The position numbers and the translations under genes are program-made. The notes under the pieces are model-generated. The model did no database searches. It saw nothing but the letters and a program-made list of their open reading frames with translations, and had not been told where the DNA came from. Below, piece by piece: positions 16,613 to 28,036 of a DNA stretch of 45,195 bases. Where the stretch lies: the NCBI GenBank assembly GCA_948467875.1, contig CAOKFZ010000014.1, forward strand, positions 1-45,195, read 5' to 3'. Position 1 is the stretch's first letter. Each line of letters starts with the position of its first letter. This DNA is from an uncultured Clostridium sp. (GTDB lineage: Bacteria; Bacillota; Clostridia; TANB77; CAG-508).

Positions 16613-17287
16613 ATGAAAATATCAATTGAAAATAAAATATTGGAAACATATCCTCAATATAAAATGGGGTTTGTAAAAATAAGTGTAGAAAACAAAAATT
16701 GGGAAAAATTGCAATCGTTAGTTAAATATGAAAAATCGATTGCAGATGAAAAATTGCTTGAAAAACAATGGTTAGAAGTTTTTTCTGATATGCATGCAAG
16801 TGAGCGTAGATTTCCCTCAGTTGTTGCGTTGTGGAGTATAATTGATCGTTTTGGAGAACTAAAACCAATTAACTATTTTGTGGATGTATATAATTATATT
16901 TCTGTGAAACATGGAATTCCCATGGGAGGATATGATGTGCAAAAATTACCATATCCAGAGTTAACTTTGCAACACGCTGTACAGGGCGGAAAGAAATTCG
17001 AGCCAATGGGGCTTTCTGGACAGTTAGAGAAATTGAAAGATGCAGCTGAAATATGTTATTATTGTGGCGATATTCCAGTTTGTCGCTATTGGAACCACAA
17101 AGATAGTGAAATCACTAAAATTGATGAGAATACTTCTGAGGTGCTAATTATGTTTGACACGCTTGGAGGTTTGGAGGAATTGAAAAATGCCATGAAGGAA
17201 TTAGAAGAAATTATAAAATCAACATCGAATGTTACAGAATTAAAAATGGAAATATTAAGCAAAGAAAACTTAGAATGTGAAATGTAA
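16613..17287 (+). CDS. B3/B4 tRNA-binding-domain protein
   Basis: 224-residue stand-alone version of the B3/B4 domain of the phenylalanyl-tRNA synthetase beta chain. The region 'SVVALWSIIDRFGELKPINYFVDVYNYISVKHGIPMGGYD' carries the domain signature, and 'ICYYCGDIPVCRYWNHKDSE' follows. Such proteins are thought to bind or edit misacylated tRNA, but their role is unproven. ATG 16613 is preceded by AAAGGAG. The 3' end lies 13 nt before the coaE start, so the two may be co-transcribed. Confidence 0.83.
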   Translation: MKISIENKILETYPQYKMGFVKISVENKNWEKLQSLVKYEKSIADEKLLEKQWLEVFSDMHASERRFPSVVALWSIIDRFGELKPINYFVDVYNYISVKHGIPMGGYDVQKLPYPELTLQHAVQGGKKFEPMGLSGQLEKLKDAAEICYYCGDIPVCRYWNHKDSEITKIDENTSEVLIMFDTLGGLEELKNAMKELEEIIKSTSNVTELKMEILSKENLECEM

Positions 17288-17300
17288 AATAGGAGTGATT

Positions 17301-17918
17301 ATGAAAGTCATTGGGATAACGGGTTCGTCTGGCTCGGGTAAGACGACGATTAGTGAAATATTGGGCAAGAGGAAAGATGCGAAAGTGATAAATGCGGATA
17401 AAATGGCAAAAGAGCTTACGAATTCGGAAACAGAATATTTTTTAGAAATAAAAGAAGCGTTTCAAAAAGATAATATTGTTTTGGAAAATGGGGAATTAAA
17501 TAGAGCCAAATTGGCGGATTTAATTTATCATGATAAAGCAAGTTTGGAAAAATTAAATCAAATTACGTTTAAGCATTTGCTTCCGAAAATTGCGCAGGAA
17601 ATACAAAATGTGGACGAAACGATAAAGCTAATTGTGATTGATGCGCCCTTGTTATTTGAGGCGAAGTTGGACAAATTTTGTGATACCACAATTGCCATTG
17701 AAACAACACAAGATGTAAAAATCAAAAGGATTTGCGAACGTGATAAAATTTCGGAAAAAGTAGCTAAGGACCGTTTAAAAATTCAAAAAAGTAATAAATT
17801 TTATACCCAAAATGCAGATTATGTGATTCAAAATGGCGAAAATACAAGTCTTGAAACTTTGCACCAAAAAGTAAATGTGATACTCGAAAATCTTGCTATT
17901 GTAGGAAAAATTTGTTAA
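17301..17918 (+). CDS. coaE: Dephospho-CoA kinase
   Basis: Last step of coenzyme A synthesis: phosphorylates the 3'-OH of the ribose of dephospho-CoA. It has 205 residues, with the P-loop 'GITGSSGSGKTT' at the N-terminus, then 'VINADKMAKELT' with the substrate-binding Asp, and 'LIVIDAPLLFEAKLD' (Walker-B-like). The LID follows at 'KRICERDKISEKVAKDRL'. The start is ATG 17301, placed by TAGGAG 7 nt upstream, not the in-frame ATG at 17277 inside the previous gene. It is followed by fic after 23 nt. Confidence 0.93.
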   Translation: MKVIGITGSSGSGKTTISEILGKRKDAKVINADKMAKELTNSETEYFLEIKEAFQKDNIVLENGELNRAKLADLIYHDKASLEKLNQITFKHLLPKIAQEIQNVDETIKLIVIDAPLLFEAKLDKFCDTTIAIETTQDVKIKRICERDKISEKVAKDRLKIQKSNKFYTQNADYVIQNGENTSLETLHQKVNVILENLAIVGKIC

Positions 17919-17941
17919 AATAAGAATTGAGAGGGAAATTT

Positions 17942-18685
17942 ATGGAATTATTAGAAAAAAAGGAATTTTATCAAAGAAATAAAGATGTGCTAAGTCCAGA
18001 AATTCTTGCCAAATGGGAAAAAGCATTTGATATAGAGTTTACCTATCATTCGACAACAATCGAAGGAAACACGCTAACTTTAATGGAAACCAAAATGCTT
18101 TTGGAAGATAAAATATCAATTGGTGGTAAAAAATTAAGGGAAATTTATGAAGTAACCAATCATGAGAAAGCGTTCGATTATGTAAAGAAACAAATCGACC
18201 AAAAGGAAGAATTGGATGAAAACAAAGTAAAAGATATTCACGAGATTGTGATGGAAAATATTATGCAAGGAGGAATTTATCGAAATACGGATGTTAGGAT
18301 AACGGGCGCCAATCATACGCCGCCAACACCGAATGAAATGTATCAATCGTTAAGATTTTTTTATGAGGATTTAACGAAAAATTCAAGTCAAATGGATGCG
18401 TTAGAATTGGCTAGCTGGACACATGCTGAATTTGTAAAAATTCATCCATTTTTGGATGGCAATGGAAGAACCTCGCGATTAATTATGAATTATCAATTAA
18501 TGAAAAGTGGTTTTTTGCCGATAAATATAAAAGTAGAGGATCGATTAGATTATTATGATGCATTGGACTTATATGCGACGAAAGGAAATTTAGAGCCATT
18601 TCAAAAAATGTTGGAAGGTTTTGAAAATAAGCGATTGGACGAAATGAACCAATTGATAAAACAGCAAATGGAGGAACCAAAATGA
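17942..18685 (+). CDS. Fic-domain protein
   Basis: 247 residues. The Fic core '[13 protein letters not shown]' (HxFxDGNGRxxR) is intact, so AMP transfer from ATP to a target hydroxyl is the expected activity. An inhibitory-helix-like motif 'STTIEGN' lies N-terminally at about 37-43, placing it with class II Fic proteins whose activity is held back intramolecularly. No antitoxin gene is adjacent. ATG 17942 is placed by GAGGGA. The last codons overlap the queA start by 4 nt (ATGA), so the two are translationally coupled; the target is unknown and the link to queuosine genes may be only positional. Confidence 0.9.
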   Translation: MELLEKKEFYQRNKDVLSPEILAKWEKAFDIEFTYHSTTIEGNTLTLMETKMLLEDKISIGGKKLREIYEVTNHEKAFDYVKKQIDQKEELDENKVKDIHEIVMENIMQGGIYRNTDVRITGANHTPPTPNEMYQSLRFFYEDLTKNSSQMDALELASWTHAEFVKIHPFLDGNGRTSRLIMNYQLMKSGFLPINIKVEDRLDYYDALDLYATKGNLEPFQKMLEGFENKRLDEMNQLIKQQMEEPK

Positions 18686-19704
18686 AAGTATCGGAATTTA
18701 GATTTGATTTGCCAGAGGAGCTTATTGCGCAGCATCCATATGATAAGCGCGACGAGGCACGTTTGATGGTGCTGGATAAAAAAACGCAAAAAATGGAACA
18801 CAAGATTTTTAAAAATGTAATCGACTATTTGGAAGCAGGAGATTGCTTGGTAATCAATAATACCAAGGTTTTGCCAGCGCGTTTATATGGCAAAAAAGAA
18901 ACTGGCGCGAATGTGGAATTTTTGCTTTTGAAAAGGATAGAAGAAGATTTTTGGGAAGCCATGGTGCGTCCGGGAAATAAGCTAAAACCAGGAACGAAAG
19001 TGACTTTTGGAGATGGCATTTTGAAGGCTGAAATTTTGGAAGTTTTGGATGGTGGAAATCGTAAAGTAAAATTTGAATATCAGGGGATTTTTAATGAAAT
19101 TTTGGACCAAATTGGTTTGATGCCTTTGCCTCCTTACATAAAGGAAACTTTGAAAGAAAAAGATAAGTATCAAACAGTTTATGCGAAGCATGACGGTTCA
19201 AGTGCGGCGCCAACAGCTGGTTTGCATTTTACGCAAGAATTGTTGGAGCAAATTAAGCAAAAGGGTGTGCAAGTCGCCAATGTGACTTTGCATGTTGGAA
19301 TTGGCACGTTTCGCCCAGTAAAAGTGGAGAATATTGAGGAGCATAACATGCACTCTGAGCATTATTACATTAAGCAAGAAGAGGCAGATAAAATCAATAT
19401 TGCTAAGAAAAGTGGGCATAAAGTGGTGGCAGTTGGGACAACTTCGTGTCGTGTGTTGGAATCTGTTGCGGACGAAAATGGATTTGTGCGAGAAGCAGAA
19501 GGGGATACCAATATTTTCATTTACCCAGGGTATTCGTTTAAATGTATTGACCGATTGATAACCAATTTTCATTTGCCAGAGTCAACTCTGATTATGCTAG
19601 TTTCGAGTTTGGCGGGCAAAGATTTTGTGATGCATGCTTACGAGGAAGCAGTGAAAGAAAAATATCAATTTTTTAGCTTCGGCGATGCGATGTTAATTTT
19701 GTGA
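18682..19704 (+). CDS. queA: S-adenosylmethionine:tRNA ribosyltransferase-isomerase
   Basis: Queuosine pathway: transfers and isomerises the ribose of SAM onto preQ1 in tRNA to make epoxyqueuosine. It has 340 residues, the normal length. Family blocks seen: '[14 protein letters not shown]', '[14 protein letters not shown]', '[13 protein letters not shown]', '[10 protein letters not shown]', 'TSCRVLES' and '[12 protein letters not shown]'. It overlaps fic by 4 nt. Tgt, the enzyme before it in the pathway, lies 2.8 kb downstream, separated by an unknown gene and an IS110 element, which probably split an original queA-tgt group. Confidence 0.96.
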   Translation: MKVSEFRFDLPEELIAQHPYDKRDEARLMVLDKKTQKMEHKIFKNVIDYLEAGDCLVINNTKVLPARLYGKKETGANVEFLLLKRIEEDFWEAMVRPGNKLKPGTKVTFGDGILKAEILEVLDGGNRKVKFEYQGIFNEILDQIGLMPLPPYIKETLKEKDKYQTVYAKHDGSSAAPTAGLHFTQELLEQIKQKGVQVANVTLHVGIGTFRPVKVENIEEHNMHSEHYYIKQEEADKINIAKKSGHKVVAVGTTSCRVLESVADENGFVREAEGDTNIFIYPGYSFKCIDRLITNFHLPESTLIMLVSSLAGKDFVMHAYEEAVKEKYQFFSFGDAMLIL

Positions 19705-19765
19705 GTAGCCCATAGGAGGATATTTGAGAGAGAATTAATGAACATAAGAAAATTTTAGGAGAGCG

Positions 19766-20858
19766 ATGATTATGGAGAAAGAAAATAAAGATATTTTACC
19801 AATTATTAGAAAAGATAGAAGTCTGAAGAATTTTATTCATTCTAAAAAGATGTTGGCCTGGGATATGGGGAAAAGAATAGCGAAGATTTTAGGAGCTAGC
19901 ATAGTTGCAACAGCAGGAATTACAGTATGGGGGGCAAATCTGCCTATTACAGTAACTACAATGGGACTTTCTGTTTTTGGATATTCTGCATATAGAGTAT
20001 GTTGGAATTTGGCTTATCGAGTAGAATCTGATTTGATGTTTGTTTCAGGCGGTATAAAGTTTGGAGAGAAGAAAATAATTCAAGATGCAAGATTTGGTAT
20101 TGAAACAAAAATGAAAGATTATACAGTTGGTGAAAAGGCGCGGAATGATGGGATTACAAATGTTAGTCGGTTTTTCACGTTATAAAGAAGTTTTAAAAGG
20201 AACGGCTTATGAACAAAGAGAAGACGGATCTAAAGTATATATGCAAAGATATTCAACAGATACACATACTTCTAATTTGAAGAACTTTAAACTATTGGAA
20301 GAATTAGGATTAGTTGAGATTGAAGGAATAGAAGATAAAGGGGAAAGTTTATTAATTCTAGAAAGGCTAGGGTTTAAAAATTATCGAAGTTTAAGAGAAA
20401 TAGGAAAAGCAATATTAAATAGAGATGATGAAACTTTGCAAAAGAATAAAGTTATTATGAAGAAAGTTAAGTTTCGCTTAACAGATAAACCAATTGATTT
20501 TGAAGATATGTTTGCGAAAATAAATGACTTAAAACCATATAAGAGTCAAGAAGAAAAAAGAGCATTGAGAAGATATTTTGGATTGTTTCGTGAGAAAAAG
20601 GGAATTTTGGGAACAAAAGAAATTGATATTGGAAAAGATCGTTTTGGAAGAGATGTCATTTTTTATGGAAAAAACCCTAATTTTGCTACTAGAATTAATG
20701 AAAAATTTAAGGAAAAAAAAGAGAATAAGAAATTTGAGGATACGATAAAAATTGAAGAATTAACTCCAGAAAAGCAAGCAGAGATTGTACAAGAATTTAG
20801 AACCAAAATGCAAAAGAGACATTATTCAGGAAAGGAAGTAGAAGAAAATCAAAGATAG
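19766..20858 (+). CDS. Unknown membrane-associated protein, +1 shift at CGG
   Basis: 363 residues after one shift; family not recognised. The N-terminal part has a hydrophobic pair of segments at about 35-85 ('ILGASIVATAGITVWGANLP' and a following one), then a hydrophilic, lysine-rich C-terminal part of about 240 residues. The first frame ends at 20185; the second is open to 20858. Skipping C of the in-frame CGG at 20141 (codon 126, GCG-CGG-AAT) gives '..YTVGEKAGMMGLQMLVGF..'. A second zero-frame CGG at 20168 could give the same +1 frame. The start is ATG 19766 or 19772 behind TTAGGAGAG. Because the family is unknown, the join rests on the open frame and the rule seen in other genes. Confidence 0.6.
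20141..20143 (+). other. +1 recoding site 5 (GCG-CGG-AAT)
   Basis: In-frame CGG at codon 126 of the 19766-20858 gene. Skipping C gives GGA (Gly). A further CGG at 20168-20170 (AGT-CGG-TTT) is also in the zero frame and would lead to the same new frame. Confidence 0.6.
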
Positions 20859-21087
20859 GAGGAAAAATTTTGATAAAAATATTAACTACAATATAAATCA
20901 CTTCAAAATTAACAAATATCATTATAAATATAATCAAGAAAGACTAACTATTAATTGTCAATAGAATTATTAAAAATTTTTAAATAATTTTATATAGAAA
21001 AAAATTTGCATGACTAATAACAGTTTCAAAGTTGATTTTTTAAAACTGTTAAACAATGTAAATATGAACTTTGAAAAAATCATATTG

Positions 21088-22245
21088 TTAGCTTAAATTA
21101 AAAGGTATATCATCAGTTAAAATCTTGAAGATAATTCTAACTAATTTGTTACAAACATGACCTAATGCTACTCTATGGTTCTTACCTTGAGAACTTTTAT
21201 CAAGATAGTAGTTGTGAAAAGTCTCATTATTGTATATAATAGAGAAAGCAACTCTATAGATTGCATAGCGAAGGTAAGAAGAACCACGTTTAGAAATTTT
21301 CATTGATGAGGCTTGAAAATTCCCAGATTGTTTAACAACTGGATCTAAACCAGCAAATGCTAGCAATTTAGAAGGGTTGCTAAATTTTTTGATGTCATCG
21401 ATTTCGCTAATAATCATAGCACCTAAAGTATAACCAACCCCAGGAATTGTAAGAATAGGCGAGTTTATGATTTCCATAAGAGTCATGATGCTAAAATCAA
21501 TGTCTTGAATTTGCTTTTGATATAAGTGCAATTGCTTAATTAGGCATTGAATTTGTAATTCAATAGCAGGATTATCTAAGCCAACACTTTCTTTAGCTAA
21601 ATTCTTCAATTCTAAGGCTTTTTCTTGACTATATCTACCATGTGAGTTATGCACAAGTAAATTAGTTAAGCCATGAATTCTAGCAGAACGAATAGTCTTA
21701 GCAGAAGAATATTTCTCTAATAAAGCATAGGATACTTTTAAATGTAAATTACCTTTAAAAAAGCGTGGTAACTCTGGAAAGACAATATCCAAACAACCAG
21801 TTAACTGAGTTTTAATTCTAGTTTGTTGTTGCACCAATTCGAGCCTGAACCTAGAAAGACGCCTAAGCTTAATCATATTAATGTTTTTAGAAGAAACGAG
21901 AGAATATTTTTTAAGCATTAAACATTGAACAATTAACATAGTATCAATCTTGTCAGTTTTAGTTTTTCGAATGTTAGAATCACGAAGAGAATCGGTTTGA
22001 ATAGGGTTAATAACTGCAATAGAATAATTACGATCAAACAGAAACTGAATTAGATTCTCTGCATAATGACCAGTAGATTCTAAGCCAATTAGGCAGTCTT
22101 GAAAATTCTCGATTTCTTCAATTAATTTCATAAAACCTTGACGAGAATTTTCAAAAGGGAAAGGCTTTACGATAACTTTACCATCTGAGCTAACAACAGA
22201 CGCAAAGTGTTTAAATTTGGCAATATCAATGCCGATGTAAACCAT
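21088..22245 (-). CDS. IS110-family transposase (DEDD recombinase)
   Basis: 385 residues. The N-terminal RuvC-like DEDD domain starts 'YIGIDIAKFKHFASVV' (first Asp), has 'CLIGLESTGHYAENL' (Glu) and 'RKTKTDKIDTMLI' (the two later Asp). The C-terminal Transposase_20 domain has 'LTIPGVGYTLGAMIISEI' and 'AFAGLDPVVKQSG', with the catalytic Ser in the 'SSMKISKRGSSYLRYA' region. It is intact, without frameshift, and contains no in-frame CGG. RBS AGGAGGT lies 7 nt before ATG. Confidence 0.95.
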   Translation of the reverse strand: MVYIGIDIAKFKHFASVVSSDGKVIVKPFPFENSRQGFMKLIEEIENFQDCLIGLESTGHYAENLIQFLFDRNYSIAVINPIQTDSLRDSNIRKTKTDKIDTMLIVQCLMLKKYSLVSSKNINMIKLRRLSRFRLELVQQQTRIKTQLTGCLDIVFPELPRFFKGNLHLKVSYALLEKYSSAKTIRSARIHGLTNLLVHNSHGRYSQEKALELKNLAKESVGLDNPAIELQIQCLIKQLHLYQKQIQDIDFSIMTLMEIINSPILTIPGVGYTLGAMIISEIDDIKKFSNPSKLLAFAGLDPVVKQSGNFQASSMKISKRGSSYLRYAIYRVAFSIIYNNETFHNYYLDKSSQGKNHRVALGHVCNKLVRIIFKILTDDIPFNLS

Positions 22246-22249
22246 AGAG

Positions 22250-22435
22250 TTTACCTCCTGTAATAAAATTTATGAACAACTGTGACAACATCCAACTAGT
22301 TTTATTACTTGTAACCTTGCGAGAAATGAAAGATCAAAGTCTTATCTAACTAATTACCAATTAATAATAAAACTGTGGCAATATTCTTTCTGAAGTAGTT
22401 AGAACTACAAGGAACAATAAGAGTCCACAGTGTCA
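22250..22435 (-). ncRNA. Candidate IS110 bridge RNA
   Basis: The region upstream of the transposase folds into two stem-loops with large internal loops. Stem A: CTGTGG (22430-22425) with CCACAG (22378-22373), enclosing the inner hairpin GTAGTT-CT-AACTAC (22408-22395) and two 16-nt unpaired sides. Stem B: AGTTTTATTA with TAATAAAACT (22374-22365 / 22307-22298), sharing two bases with stem A. IS110 elements encode bridge RNAs at this place whose two loops pair with target and donor DNA. The identification is by position and structure only. Confidence 0.5.
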
Positions 22436-22485
22436 ACATAACAATTATATCATGAAATAATTGTTATAGAAAGGTTTATGGGTAA

Positions 22486-23652
<1,167 letters not shown>

Positions 23653-23666
23653 AATAGGAGGAAACG

Positions 23667-25362
23667 ATGAATTTAGAGGAAAGCAATTCTTTTGTGGAAC
23701 AAATGGAAAAAAATAATAAAAATAAGAAGACAGTTTTGACTGTGCTCTTGATTTGTGCGCTTTTAATTGTAATATTGGTTGGTTTGATTGTTTATATGAA
23801 GTATCAAGATTCGCTGAAACAGAAGGTTTTTGTGGATAATAAGCAAGTGGCGTTTTCACAAAATTTTTTGAAAACGCAGGGCAATACTAATTATATCAAT
23901 ATTAAGGAATTATCGAGTATGTTGGGATATTCGTATCAAAAAGGCGAATATAAAAATTATACAGAAGATGCGGATAGTTGTTATTTAAGGACGCCTTATG
24001 AAGTGGTTTCGATGATTGCGGATGAAAATACTGTGACTAAATATATTTTAAATGAAAAGCCAGAAGTCACAGAAGATGCAAAAAAAGATGAAAATACAGT
24101 TAGCTCAGAATTGATTGTGACAAATGAAGCTGGCGAGAAACAATTAAATATTGTGGTAAATTCTGAGCATGAAACGCAAGAGACGATTTCTATTGAGGTG
24201 CCAATTCGATTGATGGATGGCGAGTTGTATATGGCATATAGTGAGGTGCCACGAATGTTTAATGTGAGTTTGGATGTGTCGCAAGAAAATCGAGTGCGAA
24301 TTTATTCGTTGGATAGTTTGGCTGTGTCGGCGGCGCAGTATGCTGAAAAAGCAGGTTATACGGAGATTAGCAACATTTATGAAAATTTGACAGCGATTGC
24401 AGATGGCATGATTGTGGTTGGCGATGGAAGAAATTTTGGTGTTGTGGATGTGCTAACTGGCAAGGAATTGATTAGTTTGAAATATGAAAAAATTGTGTAT
24501 ATGCAAAATACAAGCGAATTTTTGGTGACGGCAGAAGGCTCTGTTGGAATTGTTTCTAAAGAAGGAAATACGATTATTAAGCCAACAGAATATGAGGATA
24601 TTACAATTTTGGATGAGATTAGCAAATTATATAAAGTGAAAAAAGATGAAAAGTTTGGTGTTTTAAATGGCGATGGAGATACAGTTGTGTATTGTGAATA
24701 TGATTCCATTGGCGTGGAAAATGGAGAAAATTTTCGAAAAGAAGGAATACGAAATTTCAATTTGTTATTTGATGAATTTATTCCAGTGAATGTGAATGGA
24801 AAAACTGGTTTGGTAGATAACAAGCGGAAATGAAATTTTTAAGCCAGTTTATACATTGGGTTATGTGGCTAATGCAAATAGTGAAAATACAGAAAATGAA
24901 GGAGACAAGAAAAATTCTAACACCAATACAACAAGTCAAAATACGGTTAGCAATACGAGTGCAAATCAAAAAACAACTGAGCTAGATGAGCATGATAATG
25001 TGCTAACTATTCCTGAGGAGACTGGAATTAAGGGAATTGTGGTAAAAAATTATAATCAGTTATATGGCATTTATGATGCCAAAACGAAGCGCTTAATTCC
25101 ATGTTCTTTTACGAAGATATATTCTAAAACGAAATCTGGAGTGACAACGTATTATTTGGAATATAATGAGCAGGAATTTGAACTTGAAAGTTATTTGCAA
25201 GAAATTGGATTTTTTGAGGAAAATAGCGAAGAAGAGGAACCAATAAATGAAGCTGATTTAGGTAATACAAGCCAAGAAAATATAAGTAATGAAGAGGAAG
25301 AGACAAATCAAAATCATTCGGATGTAGAAAACGAGCAAGAAAATCAAGACACAGAAGAATAA
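23667..25362 (+). CDS. Membrane-anchored WG-repeat protein, +1 shift at CGG
   Basis: 564 residues after one shift. A basic start is followed by one membrane segment at about 22-44 ('TVLTVLLICALLIVILVGLI'), then an extracytoplasmic body. A copper-amine-oxidase-like or stalk region is followed by WG-type beta repeats: 'NFGVVDVLTGKELISLKYE', 'SVGIVSKEGNTIIKPTEYED', 'KFGVLNGDGDTVVYCEYD', 'KTGLVDNKGNEIFKPVY' and 'LYGIYDAKTKRLIPCSF'. The fourth repeat spans the shift: AAC-AAG-CGG-AAA-TGA becomes AAC-AAG-(C)-GGA-AAT-GAA. Without it the protein ends at 24833. The tail is Glu/Asn-rich and low-complexity. The start is ATG 23667 behind AGGAGG. Confidence 0.82.
24825..24827 (+). other. +1 recoding site 6 (AAG-CGG-AAA-TGA)
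   Basis: In-frame CGG, codon 387 of the WG-repeat gene, two codons before a zero-frame TGA. Skipping C restores the conserved Gly of the repeat ('DNKGNEI'). Confidence 0.82.
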
Positions 25363-25413
25363 AATAGGAATAAAAAATCCTTTTAGAAATATAATTTTTC
25401 TAGGAGGATTTTT

Positions 25414-25806
25414 ATGATGGAAGATTTAAAAGAAAATGCAGGTTCAAATATTTTTTTGTTAATGTTAAAAGGTTTAGCAATATCGATTGGGGTGACGCTT
25501 ATCATGATTTTAGTATTATCCATGATACTTAGCTTTTCAAGCGTGAGTGAAAATGTGATTATGCCAGCAGTTATTTTTATTTCGTCTTTTAGCATTTTAG
25601 TGGGTGGTTTTTTGGTCGCAAAAAAAATGGCAAATAAAGGAATTGTGTATGGAAGTATTTTGGGATTTATTTATATGCTTATCCTTTATTTGACGTCAAG
25701 TATCCTAAACTTAAATTTTTCTTTGAATTTTAATAGTATTATAATGATTGTGCTAGGTGTTGTTGGAGGTGCGATTGGTGGAATTCTTGGAGTGAATTTG
25801 AAATAA
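25414..25806 (+). CDS. TIGR04086-type small membrane protein
   Basis: 130 residues with four hydrophobic segments and glycine-rich C-terminus ('VLGVVGGAIGGILGVNL'), matching the TIGR04086 family of Firmicute membrane proteins of unknown function. GAGGATTTTT precedes tandem ATGs at 25414 and 25417; either could start. In related genomes this family is often near the yajC-secDF region, as here. Confidence 0.75.
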   Translation: MMEDLKENAGSNIFLLMLKGLAISIGVTLIMILVLSMILSFSSVSENVIMPAVIFISSFSILVGGFLVAKKMANKGIVYGSILGFIYMLILYLTSSILNLNFSLNFNSIIMIVLGVVGGAIGGILGVNLK

Positions 25807-25881
25807 ATTTTTGAAAAATAGTTGATATTTTTGGAAAATTGTTGTAAAATATCAAAGATTGGTGTTTTTTTAGGAGGTCAA

Positions 25882-26541
25882 ATGATAAGTTTTGAGGACG
25901 TTGTGGAAAATATTGAAATAAATGAACTCATGAAAAATGCTCAAAAGCAATTGGACGTTTTAGGTTATACAGAACATTCGAAAAGACATTGTATGTTGGT
26001 TGCCACAAGGGCAGCCTACATTTTAGAAACGTTAGGATATGAGGAACATCGAATAGAACTTACGAAAATTGCGGGGTATATTCATGATATAGGAAATTCG
26101 GTTAATCGAGTTGACCATGCGCATTCTGGTGCGATACTTGCCTACAACATTTTGAAGGAAATGGGAATGGATGTGGCGGATAGAACAGAAATTATGATGG
26201 CAATTGGCAATCATGATGAAAATACAGGAACAGCAGTGAGCGATATTTCAGCTGCGCTGATTTTGGCAGATAAATCAGATGTGCACAGAAGCAGGGTTTC
26301 CAAAAAAGATAAAAACATATTTGATAAACATGATGAAGTCAATTTTGCGGTTACTCATTCTGAATTGAAAATTGATAAAGAAAATAAAAAAGTGATACTA
26401 AATTTGAAAATTGATACAAAAATTTGTCCCGTGATAGACTATTTTGAAATATTTATGGAACGTACACAAATGAGCAAAAGGGCCGCAAAATATTTAGGTT
26501 TATGGTTTGAATTAATCATCAATGATACAAACTTATTATAA
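25882..26541 (+). CDS. HD-domain phosphohydrolase
   Basis: 219-residue metal-dependent HD hydrolase. Metal ligands are seen as His of 'EHSKRHCMLVATRAA', the His-Asp pair of 'IAGYIHDIGNSVNR', 'DHAHSGAILAYNIL', 'AIGNHDENTG' and the late Asp of 'ALILADKSDVHRSR'. Substrate unknown; such proteins act on nucleotides or phosphoester signals. The start is ATG 25882, placed by TAGGAGG, not the earlier frame start at 25822, which has no RBS. It is followed by secD after 18 nt, so it is probably in the sec operon. Confidence 0.87.
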   Translation: MISFEDVVENIEINELMKNAQKQLDVLGYTEHSKRHCMLVATRAAYILETLGYEEHRIELTKIAGYIHDIGNSVNRVDHAHSGAILAYNILKEMGMDVADRTEIMMAIGNHDENTGTAVSDISAALILADKSDVHRSRVSKKDKNIFDKHDEVNFAVTHSELKIDKENKKVILNLKIDTKICPVIDYFEIFMERTQMSKRAAKYLGLWFELIINDTNLL

Positions 26542-26559
26542 GATTTAGGAGGAATTATT

Positions 26560-28035
26560 TTGGAAAAGATGTTGAAAAAATTGAAGATAATAGTTGCAAT
26601 ATTGTTAGTAATACTTTTGTCACTGATTGCGTTTTGGGGAGTTTTTACAAAGGAAAAAGGTGTGTGGAAGAATCAAGTGGCACCTTACAATTTGGGGCTG
26701 GATGTCAAAGGAAGTAGAGAATTGCGCTATTCTTTGAATGATGCAGAAGAAGAAAAGTATGTGTATGTGGATGAAAACGGAAATATAAAGGGAGAAGTTT
26801 GGGAAAATGGTAGTAGCACAACAGCAGAGCATGAGGCGGAACACGAAGCAGGAACGGCGGAAGACGATGGGCATGACCATGAAACTCATGATAATATACC
26901 ATATCAGAAAGAAACAAGAACCATAAAAGTCAATAGTGATGAGAAATTGACGAAAGAAAATTTTGAGCAAGCGAAAAAGTTAATTCAAAAAAGGTTGAAG
27001 AAACAAGGAATGTCAGAATACAATATTCGCTTAGATAATGTGACAGGAAGTTTAATTGTTGAAACGCCAAATGATGAAAATCAAGTGAATAAAGTGCAGG
27101 AAATTGTATCGACCATTGGGAAGTTTCAAATGGTGGATTACCAAAATGGACTTGTGCTAATGGATAATTCGGATATTAAAAAAGCGTCAGTTGTAACGTC
27201 AAATGCAGCAGGATATACTGCCTATTTGCAAATTGAGTTTAACAAAGAAGGCAGCGAAAAATTAAGACAAATTAGTTCAGAATATAAAGAAACACCAGCA
27301 GAAAATACGCAAAACGAAGAAAGTGAGACACAAGAAAATGCAGAAACACAAGAAACAGAGAAAAAATATGTTTCGATTGTTTTTGATGATACAACCATGA
27401 TGACTACGTATTTTGGAGAGGAAATGACAGCTGGTATGTTGCAAATTGCGGTTGGACAAGCTAAAACAGATTATAATGAGTATTTGAAGGATTACAATTC
27501 AGCTAAAGCAATTAGTGATATGCTAAATTCAGGAATGTTGCCAATTAGCTATGAGCTAGAGTCGGATAATTTTGTACAAACAGAAATCGTGAATGAAGCA
27601 GATACCATAAAATTAATTGCAGTTATAGTAGTGTTAGTTATTTCAATCATATTGATTGTGAAATTTAAAATGGCAGGGGCACTTGCCAGCTTATTGGGAA
27701 TTGGTTATATTGCACTACTTTCCATTGTGGTTCGTTATACCAATGCAGTGATTACAGAAAGTTCTATTATAGTATATGCAGTTGTTATTTTGCTAAATTA
27801 TATTTATATGAAAAAGTTATTATTGACAGGAGACATTAGTCAAAATTATGATCGAGTGCAAAAGAAGTTTTATTGGAGATTAATGCCAGTTTGTGTGGTT
27901 GCAATTGTTTTTACTTTGAGCCAATATTTTGTGGTAAGTAGCATTGGAATGGCGATGTTTTGGGGAATTATTTTAAGTATTTTATATAACTTTATTGTTA
28001 CAAGAACAGTTTTAAGAAATAGAGAGGAAGTTTAA
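26560..28035 (+). CDS. secD: Protein translocase subunit SecD, with a His/Glu-rich insert
   Basis: Accessory Sec component that uses the proton motive force to help proteins out of the channel on the outer face. It has 491 residues. One N-terminal membrane segment (10-27) is followed by 'NLGLDVKGSRELRYSL' (the D1 motif), a large periplasm-like loop, and five C-terminal membrane segments. Residues about 88-112 form an unusual acidic, His-rich stretch with five His ('EHEAEHEAG' to 'DGHDHETHDN'), like metal-binding loops; another Gln/Glu-rich low-complexity stretch lies near 250-270. The start TTG 26560 is 7 nt after AGGAGG; ATG 26569 is too far. Confidence 0.88.
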   Translation: MEKMLKKLKIIVAILLVILLSLIAFWGVFTKEKGVWKNQVAPYNLGLDVKGSRELRYSLNDAEEEKYVYVDENGNIKGEVWENGSSTTAEHEAEHEAGTAEDDGHDHETHDNIPYQKETRTIKVNSDEKLTKENFEQAKKLIQKRLKKQGMSEYNIRLDNVTGSLIVETPNDENQVNKVQEIVSTIGKFQMVDYQNGLVLMDNSDIKKASVVTSNAAGYTAYLQIEFNKEGSEKLRQISSEYKETPAENTQNEESETQENAETQETEKKYVSIVFDDTTMMTTYFGEEMTAGMLQIAVGQAKTDYNEYLKDYNSAKAISDMLNSGMLPISYELESDNFVQTEIVNEADTIKLIAVIVVLVISIILIVKFKMAGALASLLGIGYIALLSIVVRYTNAVITESSIIVYAVVILLNYIYMKKLLLTGDISQNYDRVQKKFYWRLMPVCVVAIVFTLSQYFVVSSIGMAMFWGIILSILYNFIVTRTVLRNREEV

Positions 28036-28036
28036 A

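Larger units (their letters stand above)
21018..22440 (-). mobile_element. IS110-family insertion sequence
   Basis: One transposase gene on the minus strand with about 200 nt of structured non-coding DNA upstream of it, as in the IS110 group. No terminal inverted repeats are visible, which is normal for that group. Exact ends cannot be fixed from one copy: the 3' side has a hairpin TAACAGTTT / AAACTGTTA (21018-21053), and the 5' side lies next to the palindrome ATAACAATTAT..AATAATTGTTAT (from about 22437). Confidence 0.7.
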
